In this document: positions 16,116 through 24,534 of the stretch, piece by piece
Layout of the letters: the number at the start of each line of letters is the position of its first letter
Position numbering within the stretch: position 1 is the first letter of the stretch
DNA from: Bacillota bacterium
GTDB lineage: Bacteria > Bacillota_I > Bacilli_A > RF39 > UBA660
DNA length: 64,000 bases
NCBI GenBank assembly: GCA_023460995.1
Contig: JAEWOE010000006.1
Location: 895,399 to 959,398 of the forward strand
Direction: 5' to 3'
Notes under the pieces: generated by a model
The model's input: only the letters and a program-made list of their open reading frames with translations
Database searches by the model: none
Told to the model about the DNA's origin: nothing
Made by a program: the position numbers and the translations under genes

Positions 16116-17129
16116 ATGATTAATAAAATATATGTGAATTTAAAAAAATATTTCAAAGAAAATTGGAAGTATATAATATTATTTATTATTACTATAGCAA
16201 TATGTACATATAAGTTGCCATTTTATATTGACTCTACTGGAGGACTAATAAATACTTCTACTAGAGTTTCAATAGAAGATTCTTATGAAAAAAAAGGTAG
16301 TTTCAATATGGCTTATGTTAATGAGGTTAGAGCTACTATTCCTCTATGGGTAATAAGTTTATTTAATGATAACTGGGATATAGTAAAAGAAGAAGAAATA
16401 ACTTATGGCGATATGACCGTAGATGAAGTAATTGAGTATGGTCGTATTACTATGCGCGAAGGAGCTAAGGATGCGGTCGAAATAGCGTATAAGAAGGCTG
16501 GATTAGATGTAACTGAACAAAATGAAAAAACAGTTGTTGTATACCGTACAGAGGAAGCTGATACTGATTTAAAAGTTGGTGATACCATTGATAGCATTAA
16601 TGGTAATAAAATACTAGATTATTTAAGCTTAACAGAATTTTTAAAGAAATTTAAAGTTGGGGATAAATTATCTATTGGAGTTACAAACAAGAATAAAAAA
16701 TATACTAGGTATGCTAAAATGGTTGAATTAGATGGTGAAGCTAAGATAGGTATTATATTACTTGAAACAAGAGATATTAAAACAGATCCAGAGTGCACTC
16801 TATCATACAAATCTGCTGAATCAGGATCATCTGGAGGGTTAATGACTGCTCTTACTATTTATAATTATCTAATAGAAGATGATATAACAGGTGGTAAAAA
16901 GATTGCTGGAACAGGAACAATTGAAAAAGATGGCAGTGTTGGTGAAATAGCTGGAATTAAATATAAACTAGCTGGCGCAGTTAAAAAACACGCTAAAATA
17001 TTTCTAGTACCGGCTGGTGAAAATTATGAAGAAGCAATTAAATTAAAAGAAGAAAAAAATTATAAAATTGAAATTGTTAAAATAAGTACATTTAATGAAG
17101 CAGTTGATTACTTAGAAAGCATTATGTAA
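16116..17129 (+). CDS. ylbL: PDZ-Lon membrane-anchored serine protease (YlbL-like)
   Basis: The protein has 337 residues. A membrane helix (about 18-35) is followed by a PDZ domain (about 120-205, with DLKVGDTIDSINGNKI) and a Lon-type proteolytic domain. ESGSSGGLMTAL holds the probable nucleophile Ser and AGIKYKLAGAVK the general-base Lys, preceded by IAGTGTIEKDGSVGEI, which is diagnostic for Lon/YlbL. YlbL in Bacillus helps degrade a cell-division inhibitor after DNA damage. The usual PSAG around the Ser is SSGG here. AAGGAG precedes ATG 16116. Confidence 0.9.
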   Translation: MINKIYVNLKKYFKENWKYIILFIITIAICTYKLPFYIDSTGGLINTSTRVSIEDSYEKKGSFNMAYVNEVRATIPLWVISLFNDNWDIVKEEEITYGDMTVDEVIEYGRITMREGAKDAVEIAYKKAGLDVTEQNEKTVVVYRTEEADTDLKVGDTIDSINGNKILDYLSLTEFLKKFKVGDKLSIGVTNKNKKYTRYAKMVELDGEAKIGIILLETRDIKTDPECTLSYKSAESGSSGGLMTALTIYNYLIEDDITGGKKIAGTGTIEKDGSVGEIAGIKYKLAGAVKKHAKIFLVPAGENYEEAIKLKEEKNYKIEIVKISTFNEAVDYLESIM

Positions 17130-17150
17130 CAAAACAAAAAAATATCTTAT

Positions 17151-17187
17151 AAAAAGGCTATAAATGTAATAATTTGTAGTCTTTTTC
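17151..17187 (+). terminator. Intrinsic terminator after the ylbL-like gene
   Basis: A 15-bp stem (17151-17165 with 17172-17186, two G-U pairs) has a 6-base loop, and its 3' arm ends in TTTTT. Confidence 0.8.
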
Positions 17188-17222
17188 GTTAAAAAATGTT
17201 AAAATATATTAAGGTGATTTAA

Positions 17223-19766
17223 ATGAAGCGTAATGAAGTTGACATAGATAAAGTTTCGCCTATGATGCGTCAGTACATCGAGGTAAAGGATGCTAATCCA
17301 GACATAATAATTATGTTTAGAATTGGTGATTTTTATGAGATGTTTTTTGAGGATGCAATAAATGTATCAAGAGAACTTGAACTTACATTAACAGGTAAAA
17401 ATTGTGGGTTAGATGAAAAAGTACCAATGTGTGGTGTTCCTCATCATGCCGTTAATATATATTTAGAAAAATTAATTGAAAAAGGCTATAAAGTTGGTAT
17501 ATGTGAGCAAATGGAAGATCCTAGATTTACTAAAGGATTAGTAAGAAGAGATTTAACAAGAATAGTAAGTGTAGGAACTGTTATTAGTAATGATAGTTTA
17601 AATGAAAAAGCTAATAACTATATTGGTAGTATTGTTGATTTTAGTCATGCATATATTCTAGCGTACACTGATATTTCTACTGGTGATATGTATGTAAGTA
17701 TGATAGAACATAATACTTCAAAACTTGTCAGTGAAATAATAAGTATTGGAATAAAAGAAATAATAATGACTAGTAAAGTTGATGTTAGTGTTAATGCTCT
17801 TCTTAAAAATCAGTTTAAAATAACAACAACTATTACTGATGAAGTAACAAGTAATAAAGAATATGATTATATATATGAAGATATTGGTGACATAAGATAT
17901 ATAGAAACAATTAAACATTTACTTACTTATATAACTAATACCCAGATGCGTAGTCTTTCACATTTACAAAAGGCAATTATTAAAGATAATAAAGATTATT
18001 TAAAAATGGATATCCATACTAAAAGAAATTTAGAACTTACAGAAACATTAAGATTAAAAGACCGTAATTATTCTTTAATCTGGCTTTTAGACAAAACTAA
18101 AACAGCTATGGGTTCTCGTATGCTTAAAAATATGATAGAAAATCCTCTTATTAATAAAAAAGAGATTGAAAGAAGATATGATACTGTAGAAGTATTACTT
18201 AAAGAATTTATTTTAAAAGAAGATTTACAAAACTTACTTTATGAAGTATACGATTTAGAAAGATTATCTGGTCGTATAGCTTTTGGAAGCGCTAATGCAA
18301 GAGATTTATTACAACTTAAAACTTCTCTTAAAGTACTTCCTAAAATTAGTGAGATATTAAATCAAATTAATTTTTACAAACAAGTAACTCCCATTAATGA
18401 TTTATATAACTTACTTGAGGAAAGTATTTATGAAAATCCTCCTATATCTTTAAAAGAAGGTTACTTAATAAAAGAAGGATATAATGCTGAACTTGATGAA
18501 TTAAAAGATTTAAGAAAAGGCGGTAAAGATTTTGTCGCTAGATTTGAAACTGAGGAAAAAGAAAGAACTGGTATTAAGAATTTAAAGATTGGTTATAATA
18601 AAGTTTTTGGTTATTATATTGAAGTATCTAAAGGTAGTACTAACCTTGTTAAAGATGAATATGGTTATGAAAGAAGACAAACTCTTTCAAACTGTGAAAG
18701 ATATATAAGTCCAATATTAAAAGAGAAAGAATCTTTAATTCTTAATGCTGAAGAAAAAATATTTGATTTAGAATATGAGTTATTTGGAAACATAAGAGAG
18801 CAAATTAAGAACTATATTCCTAAACTTCAAGAAATATCTAAAGTAATAAGTGAAATAGATGTCTTACAGTCTTTCGCAACTGTGGCTGAATCAAATAATT
18901 ATATAAGACCAATTATTTCAGATGATAGAATTGTTAATGTAATTGAAGGTAGACACCCGGTTGTAGAAAAAGTAACTGGTGGTGAGTTTGTACCTAATGA
19001 TATCATTATGGATAATAATACCAATATTCTATTAATTACTGGACCTAATATGGCTGGTAAGAGTACTTATATGAGGCAAATGGCCATTACTGTTATAATG
19101 GCTCAAATTGGATGTTTTGTCCCAGCAAAAGAGGCTTATTTACCAATATTTGACCAAATATTTACTAGAATTGGTGCAAGCGATGATTTAGTTAGTGGCG
19201 AATCAACGTTTATGGTTGAAATGTTAGAAGCTAATAATGCAATTACTAATGCTACTGAAAATAGTTTGATTCTGTTTGATGAACTTGGCCGTGGAACAGC
19301 TACATTTGATGGTATGAGTTTAGCGCAAGCTATAATAGAATATATAAGTGAAAATATTAAAGCTAAAACTTTATTTTCGACACATTATCATGAACTTACT
19401 GATTTAGAAGATAATCTAAAAGGACTTAAGAATATTCATGTTAGTGCTTATGAAGAAAATGGTAATATAACATTTCTTCATAAAATTAAAGATGGTAGTG
19501 TTGATAAGAGTTATGGTATTTATGTCGCAAGACTCGCTAAAATGCCTAAAAATCTTATAGATAGAGCTAATCAAATATTAAAAGTATATGAAGACAAGGA
19601 AATTAAAAGAGATATTAAAGTTCAAGAGTCTCTTCCACTTGATGATTTAATTAATGTCAAAAGTGAAGTTGAAGAAGAACTTGATAAGATTAATGTAATG
19701 GAAGTTACTCCACTAGATGCATTAAACATATTATATAGATTAAAAGAAAAAATAAATAATAAATAA
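17223..19766 (+). CDS. mutS: DNA mismatch repair protein MutS
   Basis: This 847-residue MutS1 recognises mismatches and recruits MutL. The mismatch-contacting Phe-X-Glu is F37-Y-E39 in FRIGDFYEMF. The connector, lever and clamp domains follow. The ATPase has Walker A GPNMAGKST (607-615), STFMVEMLEA for the signature, Walker B LILFDELGRGTATFDG and STHYHEL. The tail with LDALNILYRLKEKI is the usual C-terminal dimer motif. Length is typical. mutL is not in the window; dxs follows after 18 bases, so they may be co-transcribed. Confidence 0.98.
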   Translation: MKRNEVDIDKVSPMMRQYIEVKDANPDIIIMFRIGDFYEMFFEDAINVSRELELTLTGKNCGLDEKVPMCGVPHHAVNIYLEKLIEKGYKVGICEQMEDPRFTKGLVRRDLTRIVSVGTVISNDSLNEKANNYIGSIVDFSHAYILAYTDISTGDMYVSMIEHNTSKLVSEIISIGIKEIIMTSKVDVSVNALLKNQFKITTTITDEVTSNKEYDYIYEDIGDIRYIETIKHLLTYITNTQMRSLSHLQKAIIKDNKDYLKMDIHTKRNLELTETLRLKDRNYSLIWLLDKTKTAMGSRMLKNMIENPLINKKEIERRYDTVEVLLKEFILKEDLQNLLYEVYDLERLSGRIAFGSANARDLLQLKTSLKVLPKISEILNQINFYKQVTPINDLYNLLEESIYENPPISLKEGYLIKEGYNAELDELKDLRKGGKDFVARFETEEKERTGIKNLKIGYNKVFGYYIEVSKGSTNLVKDEYGYERRQTLSNCERYISPILKEKESLILNAEEKIFDLEYELFGNIREQIKNYIPKLQEISKVISEIDVLQSFATVAESNNYIRPIISDDRIVNVIEGRHPVVEKVTGGEFVPNDIIMDNNTNILLITGPNMAGKSTYMRQMAITVIMAQIGCFVPAKEAYLPIFDQIFTRIGASDDLVSGESTFMVEMLEANNAITNATENSLILFDELGRGTATFDGMSLAQAIIEYISENIKAKTLFSTHYHELTDLEDNLKGLKNIHVSAYEENGNITFLHKIKDGSVDKSYGIYVARLAKMPKNLIDRANQILKVYEDKEIKRDIKVQESLPLDDLINVKSEVEEELDKINVMEVTPLDALNILYRLKEKINNK

Positions 19767-19784
19767 GATAAGAGGTGAGTATAT

Positions 19785-21653
19785 ATGGATGTATCCCAAA
19801 TTAAGAATCCTAAATTTATAAAGCATATGAAAAAGAAAGAACTGGAAAGATTAAGTTTAGAAATAAGAGATTTCCTAGTAGACAATGTTTCTAAAACAGG
19901 AGGACATCTATCTTCTAATTTAGGTGTTGTCGATTTAACAATTGCTATTCATAAAGTTTTTGATAGTCCAAAAGATAAAATCATTTTTGATGTTGGTCAT
20001 CAAGCATATACTCATAAAATACTAACTGGTAGAGCAGCCGATTTTAAAAATTTAAGACAATATGGTGGGTTATCAGGTTTTCAAAAAAGATCAGAATCAA
20101 TACATGATTGCTATGAAGCAGGACATTCTTCAACTAGTTTAAGCGCAGCATTAGGATTTTCTCTTGCACGTGATTTAGATAAAAAGAAATATAGTGTTAT
20201 TGCAGTAATAGGTGATGGTTCAATAGGTAATGGTCTTGCTTATGAAGCATTAAATCATATCGGTAGTTTAGATACTAAATTAATTGTTATTTTAAATGAC
20301 AATGAAATGAGTATTTCAAAAAATGTTGGAGCCTTACATAATACTTTAGATAAAATAAGAAGTACTTATAAATATAATCACGCCAAAAGTGAGACTAAAA
20401 GTATTCTAAAAAAATTTCCACTAATAGGAAATAAGTTATATAAAGGGGTTAGACTCGTAAAAGAGTCTATAAAGAAGATATACATGAAAGAAGGTTATCT
20501 TTTTGAAGAATTTGGTTTTAATTACTATGGTCCAATTAATGGTCATGATTATGATGAAATGATTTTGTATTTAGAGATGGCTAAGAAGGAAAATAGACCT
20601 GTTCTTCTTCATGTTATAACTGAAAAAGGTAAAGGTTATAAATATGCTGAAGAGGATACTAGTGGTGAATGGCACGGTATTGGCAAATTTGATAAAGAAA
20701 CCGGTAAAGCTATTAAAGTTGATGATAATAAAACAAGTTGGAGTGAAGTTATTTCTCGTCAGTTAATTGATTTAGCGGGCTTAGATGAAGATATAGTTGC
20801 TATTACTCCAGCCATGACTAATGGTTCTAAACTAAATAAGTTTAAAGAGGAATTTCCTAAGAGATTTATTGATGTAGGTATTGCAGAAGAACATGGTCTA
20901 GTTATGGCTAATTCTATGGCCTTATGTGGTAAGAAGCCATTCATTTCTATATATTCAACCTTTATGCAAAGAGGATATGATGAAATACAACAAGATATTG
21001 CTAGAATGAATGGTAATGTAGTAATAGGTGTTGATCGTGCAGGTATAGTAGGAGAGGATGGGGAAACTCATCAAGGAATTTATGATGTACCATTACTTTC
21101 ACATATTCCAAATATGGTAATTATGGCACCAAAAGATAGTATTGAAAGCGGCAATATGCTTTATACAGCTTTTAATTCTAATAAACCTTGTGCAATAAGA
21201 TACTCAAGAAATAGAATTGATTATAAAGAAGCCGAATATCGTAAAATTGCGATTGGTTCTTGGGAAGAATTAAGAAAGGGTCTTGACGGTACTATAATAA
21301 GTTATGGTGACTTTGTAAATAATGCACTTGAAATAAGTAAGGAATTATTTAGACATAAACATAGTATAGGTGTAGTTAATGCTAGGTTTATTAAACCATT
21401 TGATACTGAGTTGTTTGATAGTATGCTTGCCAAAGGAAAACCTATCTTTGTTTATGAAGAAGTTGCTTCTATTGGTTCATTAGGAGAAAGATTATGTGCT
21501 TATGCATGTAATAAAGGTTCAAGTACACCAATATATACATTTGGCATTCATGATAAATTCATAAAACAAGGCAAATGTGATATAATAGTAAGGAAGTTAG
21601 AACTTGATAATGAATCAATGATTGAAAAAATCAGAAGTATTTTAGGAGGATAG
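19785..21653 (+). CDS. dxs: 1-deoxy-D-xylulose-5-phosphate synthase
   Basis: This 622-residue thiamine-diphosphate enzyme condenses pyruvate and glyceraldehyde-3-phosphate as the first step of the MEP isoprenoid pathway. The opening includes GGHLSSNLGVVDLTIAIH, then FDVGHQAYTHKILTGR. The ThDP/Mg motif is GDGSIGNGLAYEALN, and the central domain has DVGIAEEHGLVMA and DRAGIVGEDGETHQG. Length is normal. AGAGGTGAG lies upstream. It sits between mutS and a small membrane protein gene that begins one base after its stop. Confidence 0.98.
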   Translation: MDVSQIKNPKFIKHMKKKELERLSLEIRDFLVDNVSKTGGHLSSNLGVVDLTIAIHKVFDSPKDKIIFDVGHQAYTHKILTGRAADFKNLRQYGGLSGFQKRSESIHDCYEAGHSSTSLSAALGFSLARDLDKKKYSVIAVIGDGSIGNGLAYEALNHIGSLDTKLIVILNDNEMSISKNVGALHNTLDKIRSTYKYNHAKSETKSILKKFPLIGNKLYKGVRLVKESIKKIYMKEGYLFEEFGFNYYGPINGHDYDEMILYLEMAKKENRPVLLHVITEKGKGYKYAEEDTSGEWHGIGKFDKETGKAIKVDDNKTSWSEVISRQLIDLAGLDEDIVAITPAMTNGSKLNKFKEEFPKRFIDVGIAEEHGLVMANSMALCGKKPFISIYSTFMQRGYDEIQQDIARMNGNVVIGVDRAGIVGEDGETHQGIYDVPLLSHIPNMVIMAPKDSIESGNMLYTAFNSNKPCAIRYSRNRIDYKEAEYRKIAIGSWEELRKGLDGTIISYGDFVNNALEISKELFRHKHSIGVVNARFIKPFDTELFDSMLAKGKPIFVYEEVASIGSLGERLCAYACNKGSSTPIYTFGIHDKFIKQGKCDIIVRKLELDNESMIEKIRSILGG

Positions 21654-21654
21654 T

Positions 21655-22041
21655 ATGGATATATTAAAAAAAGAAAACTGGTGGGTTTGGTTAATACTTA
21701 CTATTTTTACTGCTGATACAAGTGCACTTCTATTAGCAGCACTACTTAAATGTTTTAAAAAAGATGCTTGGTATGCTAACTGGAAAAATTGGGTATTAGG
21801 ATTTTTATTTTTCATTATACCAGGAATCGTTATGGTAAATATTTTTATCATTCAAATGACATGTGAAGTTGCCGCTAAATTAGAAGTACCAGGAAGTGAA
21901 CTATATCTTTCACCATACACATGGATATTATGTATAATAATACCTGTTATAGGCTGGATATGTTTTAGTGTTATGATGCTTTATTTAACAATATGGAATG
22001 TAATAATGCTTTCAAAAGGAACGGCGGAGAAATATATATAA
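21655..22041 (+). CDS. Small three-pass membrane protein of unknown function
   Basis: The protein has 128 residues with hydrophobic segments at about 9-30, 47-67 and 91-120. It is Trp-rich (NWWVWL, WYANWKNWVLG). I do not recognise the family. It starts one base after the dxs stop, and its AGGAGG lies inside the end of dxs, so the two are very probably translationally linked. No isoprenoid enzyme motif is visible, so a link to dxs function is only by position. Confidence 0.65.
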   Translation: MDILKKENWWVWLILTIFTADTSALLLAALLKCFKKDAWYANWKNWVLGFLFFIIPGIVMVNIFIIQMTCEVAAKLEVPGSELYLSPYTWILCIIIPVIGWICFSVMMLYLTIWNVIMLSKGTAEKYI

Positions 22042-22044
22042 AAG

Positions 22045-22083
22045 AAAACTGCTAACTATATAAAAGCTAGCAGTTTTGTTTTT
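22045..22083 (+). terminator. Intrinsic terminator after the mutS-dxs unit
   Basis: AAAACTGCTA pairs with TAGCAGTTTT (10 bp) around a 13-base loop, then GTTTTT follows. Confidence 0.8.
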
Positions 22084-22090
22084 AAAATTA

Positions 22091-22119
22091 TTCAAATTAT
22101 CTAGTTTATATGTTATAAT
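22091..22119 (+). promoter_or_regulatory. Promoter of nusB-xseA-xseB
   Basis: TTCAAA (22091-22096), a 17-base spacer, then TATAAT (22114-22119) with TGT directly upstream (extended -10). Confidence 0.65.
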
Positions 22120-22135
22120 GAATTAGGTGATTGAA

Positions 22136-22537
22136 GTGGAACAATTAAATAGAAGTGAATTAAGAAAGATAATAATGACAGTTTTATATCAAATAAATGT
22201 TTATGATGCTAACAAGATGCAATATAATGTAGATGACGTAATAAGGGAAAATCTAGAAATAGAAAATGAGTTTGTTAAAGAAGTAGTACATGGTGTTCTT
22301 GATAATAAAGCAGCAATTGATGAAAAAGCTAACGAATATCTAAGTGGCTGGAAGATTACTAGATTAGGTAATACTGATCAAGCTATACTTAGAATAGGTA
22401 TATATGAATTATTATATACAAAAACTCCTGAAGTAGTTGCAATAAATGAAGCAATCGAATTAGCAAAGGCTTACAGTGATGATGATGTTAGAAAAATGAT
22501 TAATGGAGTATTAGACAAAGTTTATCATAATAAATAG
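22136..22537 (+). CDS. nusB: Transcription antitermination protein NusB
   Basis: NusB binds boxA RNA with S10 in rRNA antitermination. The helical protein (133 residues) starts LNRSELRKIIMTVLYQ and ends with the family signature ELLYTKTPEVVAINEAIELAKAY split around DDDVRKMINGVLDK. The likely start is GTG 22136, with AGGTGA five bases upstream; the in-frame GTG at 22127 lies within that site. xseA starts eight bases after its stop, so nusB-xseA-xseB form one operon, an order common in Bacilli. Confidence 0.95.
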   Translation: MEQLNRSELRKIIMTVLYQINVYDANKMQYNVDDVIRENLEIENEFVKEVVHGVLDNKAAIDEKANEYLSGWKITRLGNTDQAILRIGIYELLYTKTPEVVAINEAIELAKAYSDDDVRKMINGVLDKVYHNK

Positions 22538-22545
22538 GTGATAAA

Positions 22546-23892
22546 ATGAATGATGATATAAATAAGTATTTAACAGTTAGCGCTTTAACTGGTTATTTAA
22601 AATATAAATTTGATACAGATGAACATTTAAAGTGTGTCTTTTTAAAGGGGGAAATATCTAACTTTAAGAGTCATACAGCTGGTCATTTGTATTTTTCTAT
22701 TAAAGATGAAAAAAGCAAAATAAATGCTATTATGTTTGGTGCAAATGCAAAAAAATTAAACTTTGTTCCTATGGATGGTACTAAAGTACTAGTAATTGGA
22801 AGAATTAGTGTTTATGAATCAACTGGTAATTATCAAATCTATGCATCAGAAATGATGGAAGATGGTGTTGGTAATCTTTATGTAGCATACGAGAAACTTA
22901 AAGCTGATCTTGCTAAAGAAGGATTATTTGACGAAAGCCATAAAAAGCCTATACCAAGATTTCCAAGAAGAGTTGGTGTAATTACAGCCGCAACTGGTGC
23001 TGCTATAAGAGATATTATTTCAACTATTGAAAGAAGATATCCAGTATGTGATATAATTTTACTACCTAGTTTAGTTCAAGGAGAATATGCTGCTCCAGAT
23101 ATAGTTAAAAATATTAAGAGAGCTGAAAATTACGATTTAGATGTTCTTATTGTTGGCCGTGGTGGTGGATCAATTGAAGATTTATGGGCTTTTAACGAAG
23201 AAATAGTTGCTAGAGCTATATATGATTGTCCGATTCCGACAATAAGTGCGGTAGGACATGAAGTTGATTTTACAATAGCGGACTTTGTAGCTGATCATAG
23301 AGCCCCAACGCCTACTGGTGCTGCTGAAATAGCTGTACCAAATATTATTGAGGTTAAAAATACATTAAATAGTTTAAGTATTCGCTTAAAGGAAAATATA
23401 GTAAAAAAAGTAAATTATAATAAGTTACTTTTAGATTCATATAAAAATTCATTTATAATTAAAAATCCAGTTATAATGTATGAAAATAAAAAAATATTAT
23501 TAGATCAGTATCATGAAAAAATAATTTCTTTATTAAAACATAAACTAGAATTAAGAAAAGCTAATCTATTTCATCTAGTAGAGAAAATAAGATATGTTAG
23601 TCCAGAACAAATATGCATTAATAAGCGAAAAGATTTAATTATGATTGATACTAAATTAAATGATTTAATTAATTACAAAGTTGATAATTCTAAAAAATTA
23701 ATAAGTCATTTAATAGATAAATTAGAGTTAGTAAGTCCACTTAATGTACTTAAAAGAGGATATTCAATAACTTATAAAAATGATAAACCTGTTAATACTA
23801 TAAAAGATATTAAAATTAGTGATAATTTAAATTTAAAATTATATAATGGTCATGCTTTAGTCGAAGTTAAAGACATTATGGAGGATAAATAA
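22546..23892 (+). CDS. xseA: Exonuclease VII large subunit
   Basis: XseA with XseB degrades single-stranded DNA to acid-insoluble, then small, oligonucleotides. The 448-residue protein has an N-terminal OB fold (CVFLKGEISNFKSHTAGHLYF), the catalytic core (RVGVITAATGAAIRDI, VGRGGGSIEDLWAFN, DHRAPTPTGAAEIAVP) and a long coiled-coil C-terminal part ending in VSPLNVLKRGYSI. Length and order are typical. xseB starts one base after its stop. Confidence 0.97.
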   Translation: MNDDINKYLTVSALTGYLKYKFDTDEHLKCVFLKGEISNFKSHTAGHLYFSIKDEKSKINAIMFGANAKKLNFVPMDGTKVLVIGRISVYESTGNYQIYASEMMEDGVGNLYVAYEKLKADLAKEGLFDESHKKPIPRFPRRVGVITAATGAAIRDIISTIERRYPVCDIILLPSLVQGEYAAPDIVKNIKRAENYDLDVLIVGRGGGSIEDLWAFNEEIVARAIYDCPIPTISAVGHEVDFTIADFVADHRAPTPTGAAEIAVPNIIEVKNTLNSLSIRLKENIVKKVNYNKLLLDSYKNSFIIKNPVIMYENKKILLDQYHEKIISLLKHKLELRKANLFHLVEKIRYVSPEQICINKRKDLIMIDTKLNDLINYKVDNSKKLISHLIDKLELVSPLNVLKRGYSITYKNDKPVNTIKDIKISDNLNLKLYNGHALVEVKDIMEDK

Positions 23893-23893
23893 T

Positions 23894-24103
23894 ATGAAAT
23901 TTGAAGAAAAAATGGCAAAAGTAGAAACAATAATAAATGAACTTGAAAAAGATGAAATTAATTTAGATGATTCTATAAATAAATATACAGAAGCTATGAA
24001 GCTTATTAAAGAGTGTGATGATTCATTAAAAAAAGCTGAAGAGAAAATAAGCAAGATTGTTGCTGAAGATGGAACTTTAAAAAGTTTTGAAATAACAGAA
24101 TAG
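23894..24103 (+). CDS. xseB: Exonuclease VII small subunit
   Basis: This 69-residue helical protein has the XseB pattern KFEEKMAKVETIINELEKDE, then LDDSINKYTEAMKLIKECDD and LKKAEEKISKIV. Several copies wrap the XseA coiled coil. It is the last gene of the nusB operon; no clear terminator hairpin follows before the promoter at 24145. Confidence 0.95.
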   Translation: MKFEEKMAKVETIINELEKDEINLDDSINKYTEAMKLIKECDDSLKKAEEKISKIVAEDGTLKSFEITE

Positions 24104-24144
24104 TGTAAAATATGTAAAGTAATAAGATATTTTATTTTTAGTAC

Positions 24145-24172
24145 TTGCAAAGAATAAAAAATATAGTATAAT
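24145..24172 (+). promoter_or_regulatory. Strong promoter of an unassigned RNA gene
   Basis: TTGCAA (24145-24150), a 16-base spacer and TATAAT (24167-24172). No ORF follows before a terminator at 24426. Confidence 0.7.
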
Positions 24173-24179
24173 TATATAT

Positions 24180-24450
24180 GTAAACGAGATATGCCCAACA
24201 TTCTTGTTTAAGTAAATTATATAATTTAAAAACTAACAATTATAGTACTATGCATTTAGATAAAATCCAATCTATCTGTCTTTAAAATGCAGCCCAAATA
24301 GTATGATATAATTTTAATAAAATATTAATGACGGATTTTTTGTTCACGTGTATGAACTTTATATATAGTATTCTTGTTTTCTTGCGTATTCTTTGTATTC
24401 TTTTTGATTTTTAGTGTTGTATTATAGTGCCATAAAATGGCACTTTTTTT
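24180..24450 (+). ncRNA. Probable structured non-coding RNA, class unassigned
   Basis: A promoter and a strong terminator frame about 270 bases without an ORF. AAACGAG (24182-24188) pairs with CTTGTTT (24203-24209). A longer imperfect rod has outer arms AATTATA-g-TACTA (from 24238) and TAGTA-tga-TATAATT, and an apical part TGCATTT...AAATGCA with nested AGATA/TATCT. GTTCA/TGAAC near 24342-24357 makes a third hairpin. GCCCAA occurs twice in predicted unpaired regions (24193 and 24292), unusual in such AT-rich DNA. The rod recalls 6S RNA, but I see no family-specific sequence of 6S, SRP, RNase P or tmRNA. A regulatory RNA with C-rich loops that bind ribosome sites is another option. Confidence 0.5.
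24426..24450 (+). terminator. Strong terminator of the RNA gene
   Basis: AGTGCCAT and ATGGCACT pair (8 bp, AAA loop) followed by six T. Confidence 0.85.
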
Positions 24451-24473
24451 GTTATAACATATTCTTAATTTAC

Positions 24474-24503
24474 GACTATTTAATATTTATTAGAGCATAC
24501 TAA
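24474..24503 (+). promoter_or_regulatory. Possible sigma-E-like promoter of spoIVB
   Basis: GACTATT (24474-24480) fits the sigma-E -35 consensus GHATATT with one mismatch. After 15 bases comes CATACTAA (24496-24503), close to CATACAHT. It is 31 bases before spoIVB. In Bacillus spoIVB is mainly forespore-expressed, so the assignment is tentative. Confidence 0.35.
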
Positions 24504-24534
24504 TAGTGTAGTCTGTAATTAAGGAGTTGAGTTT

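Noticed and set aside
24180..24450. tmRNA, RNase P RNA or SRP RNA
   Set aside because: I find no CCA-like end, tag ORF, RNase P core such as GAGGAAAGUCC, or SRP GGAA/AGCAG core, so none of these names is justified.
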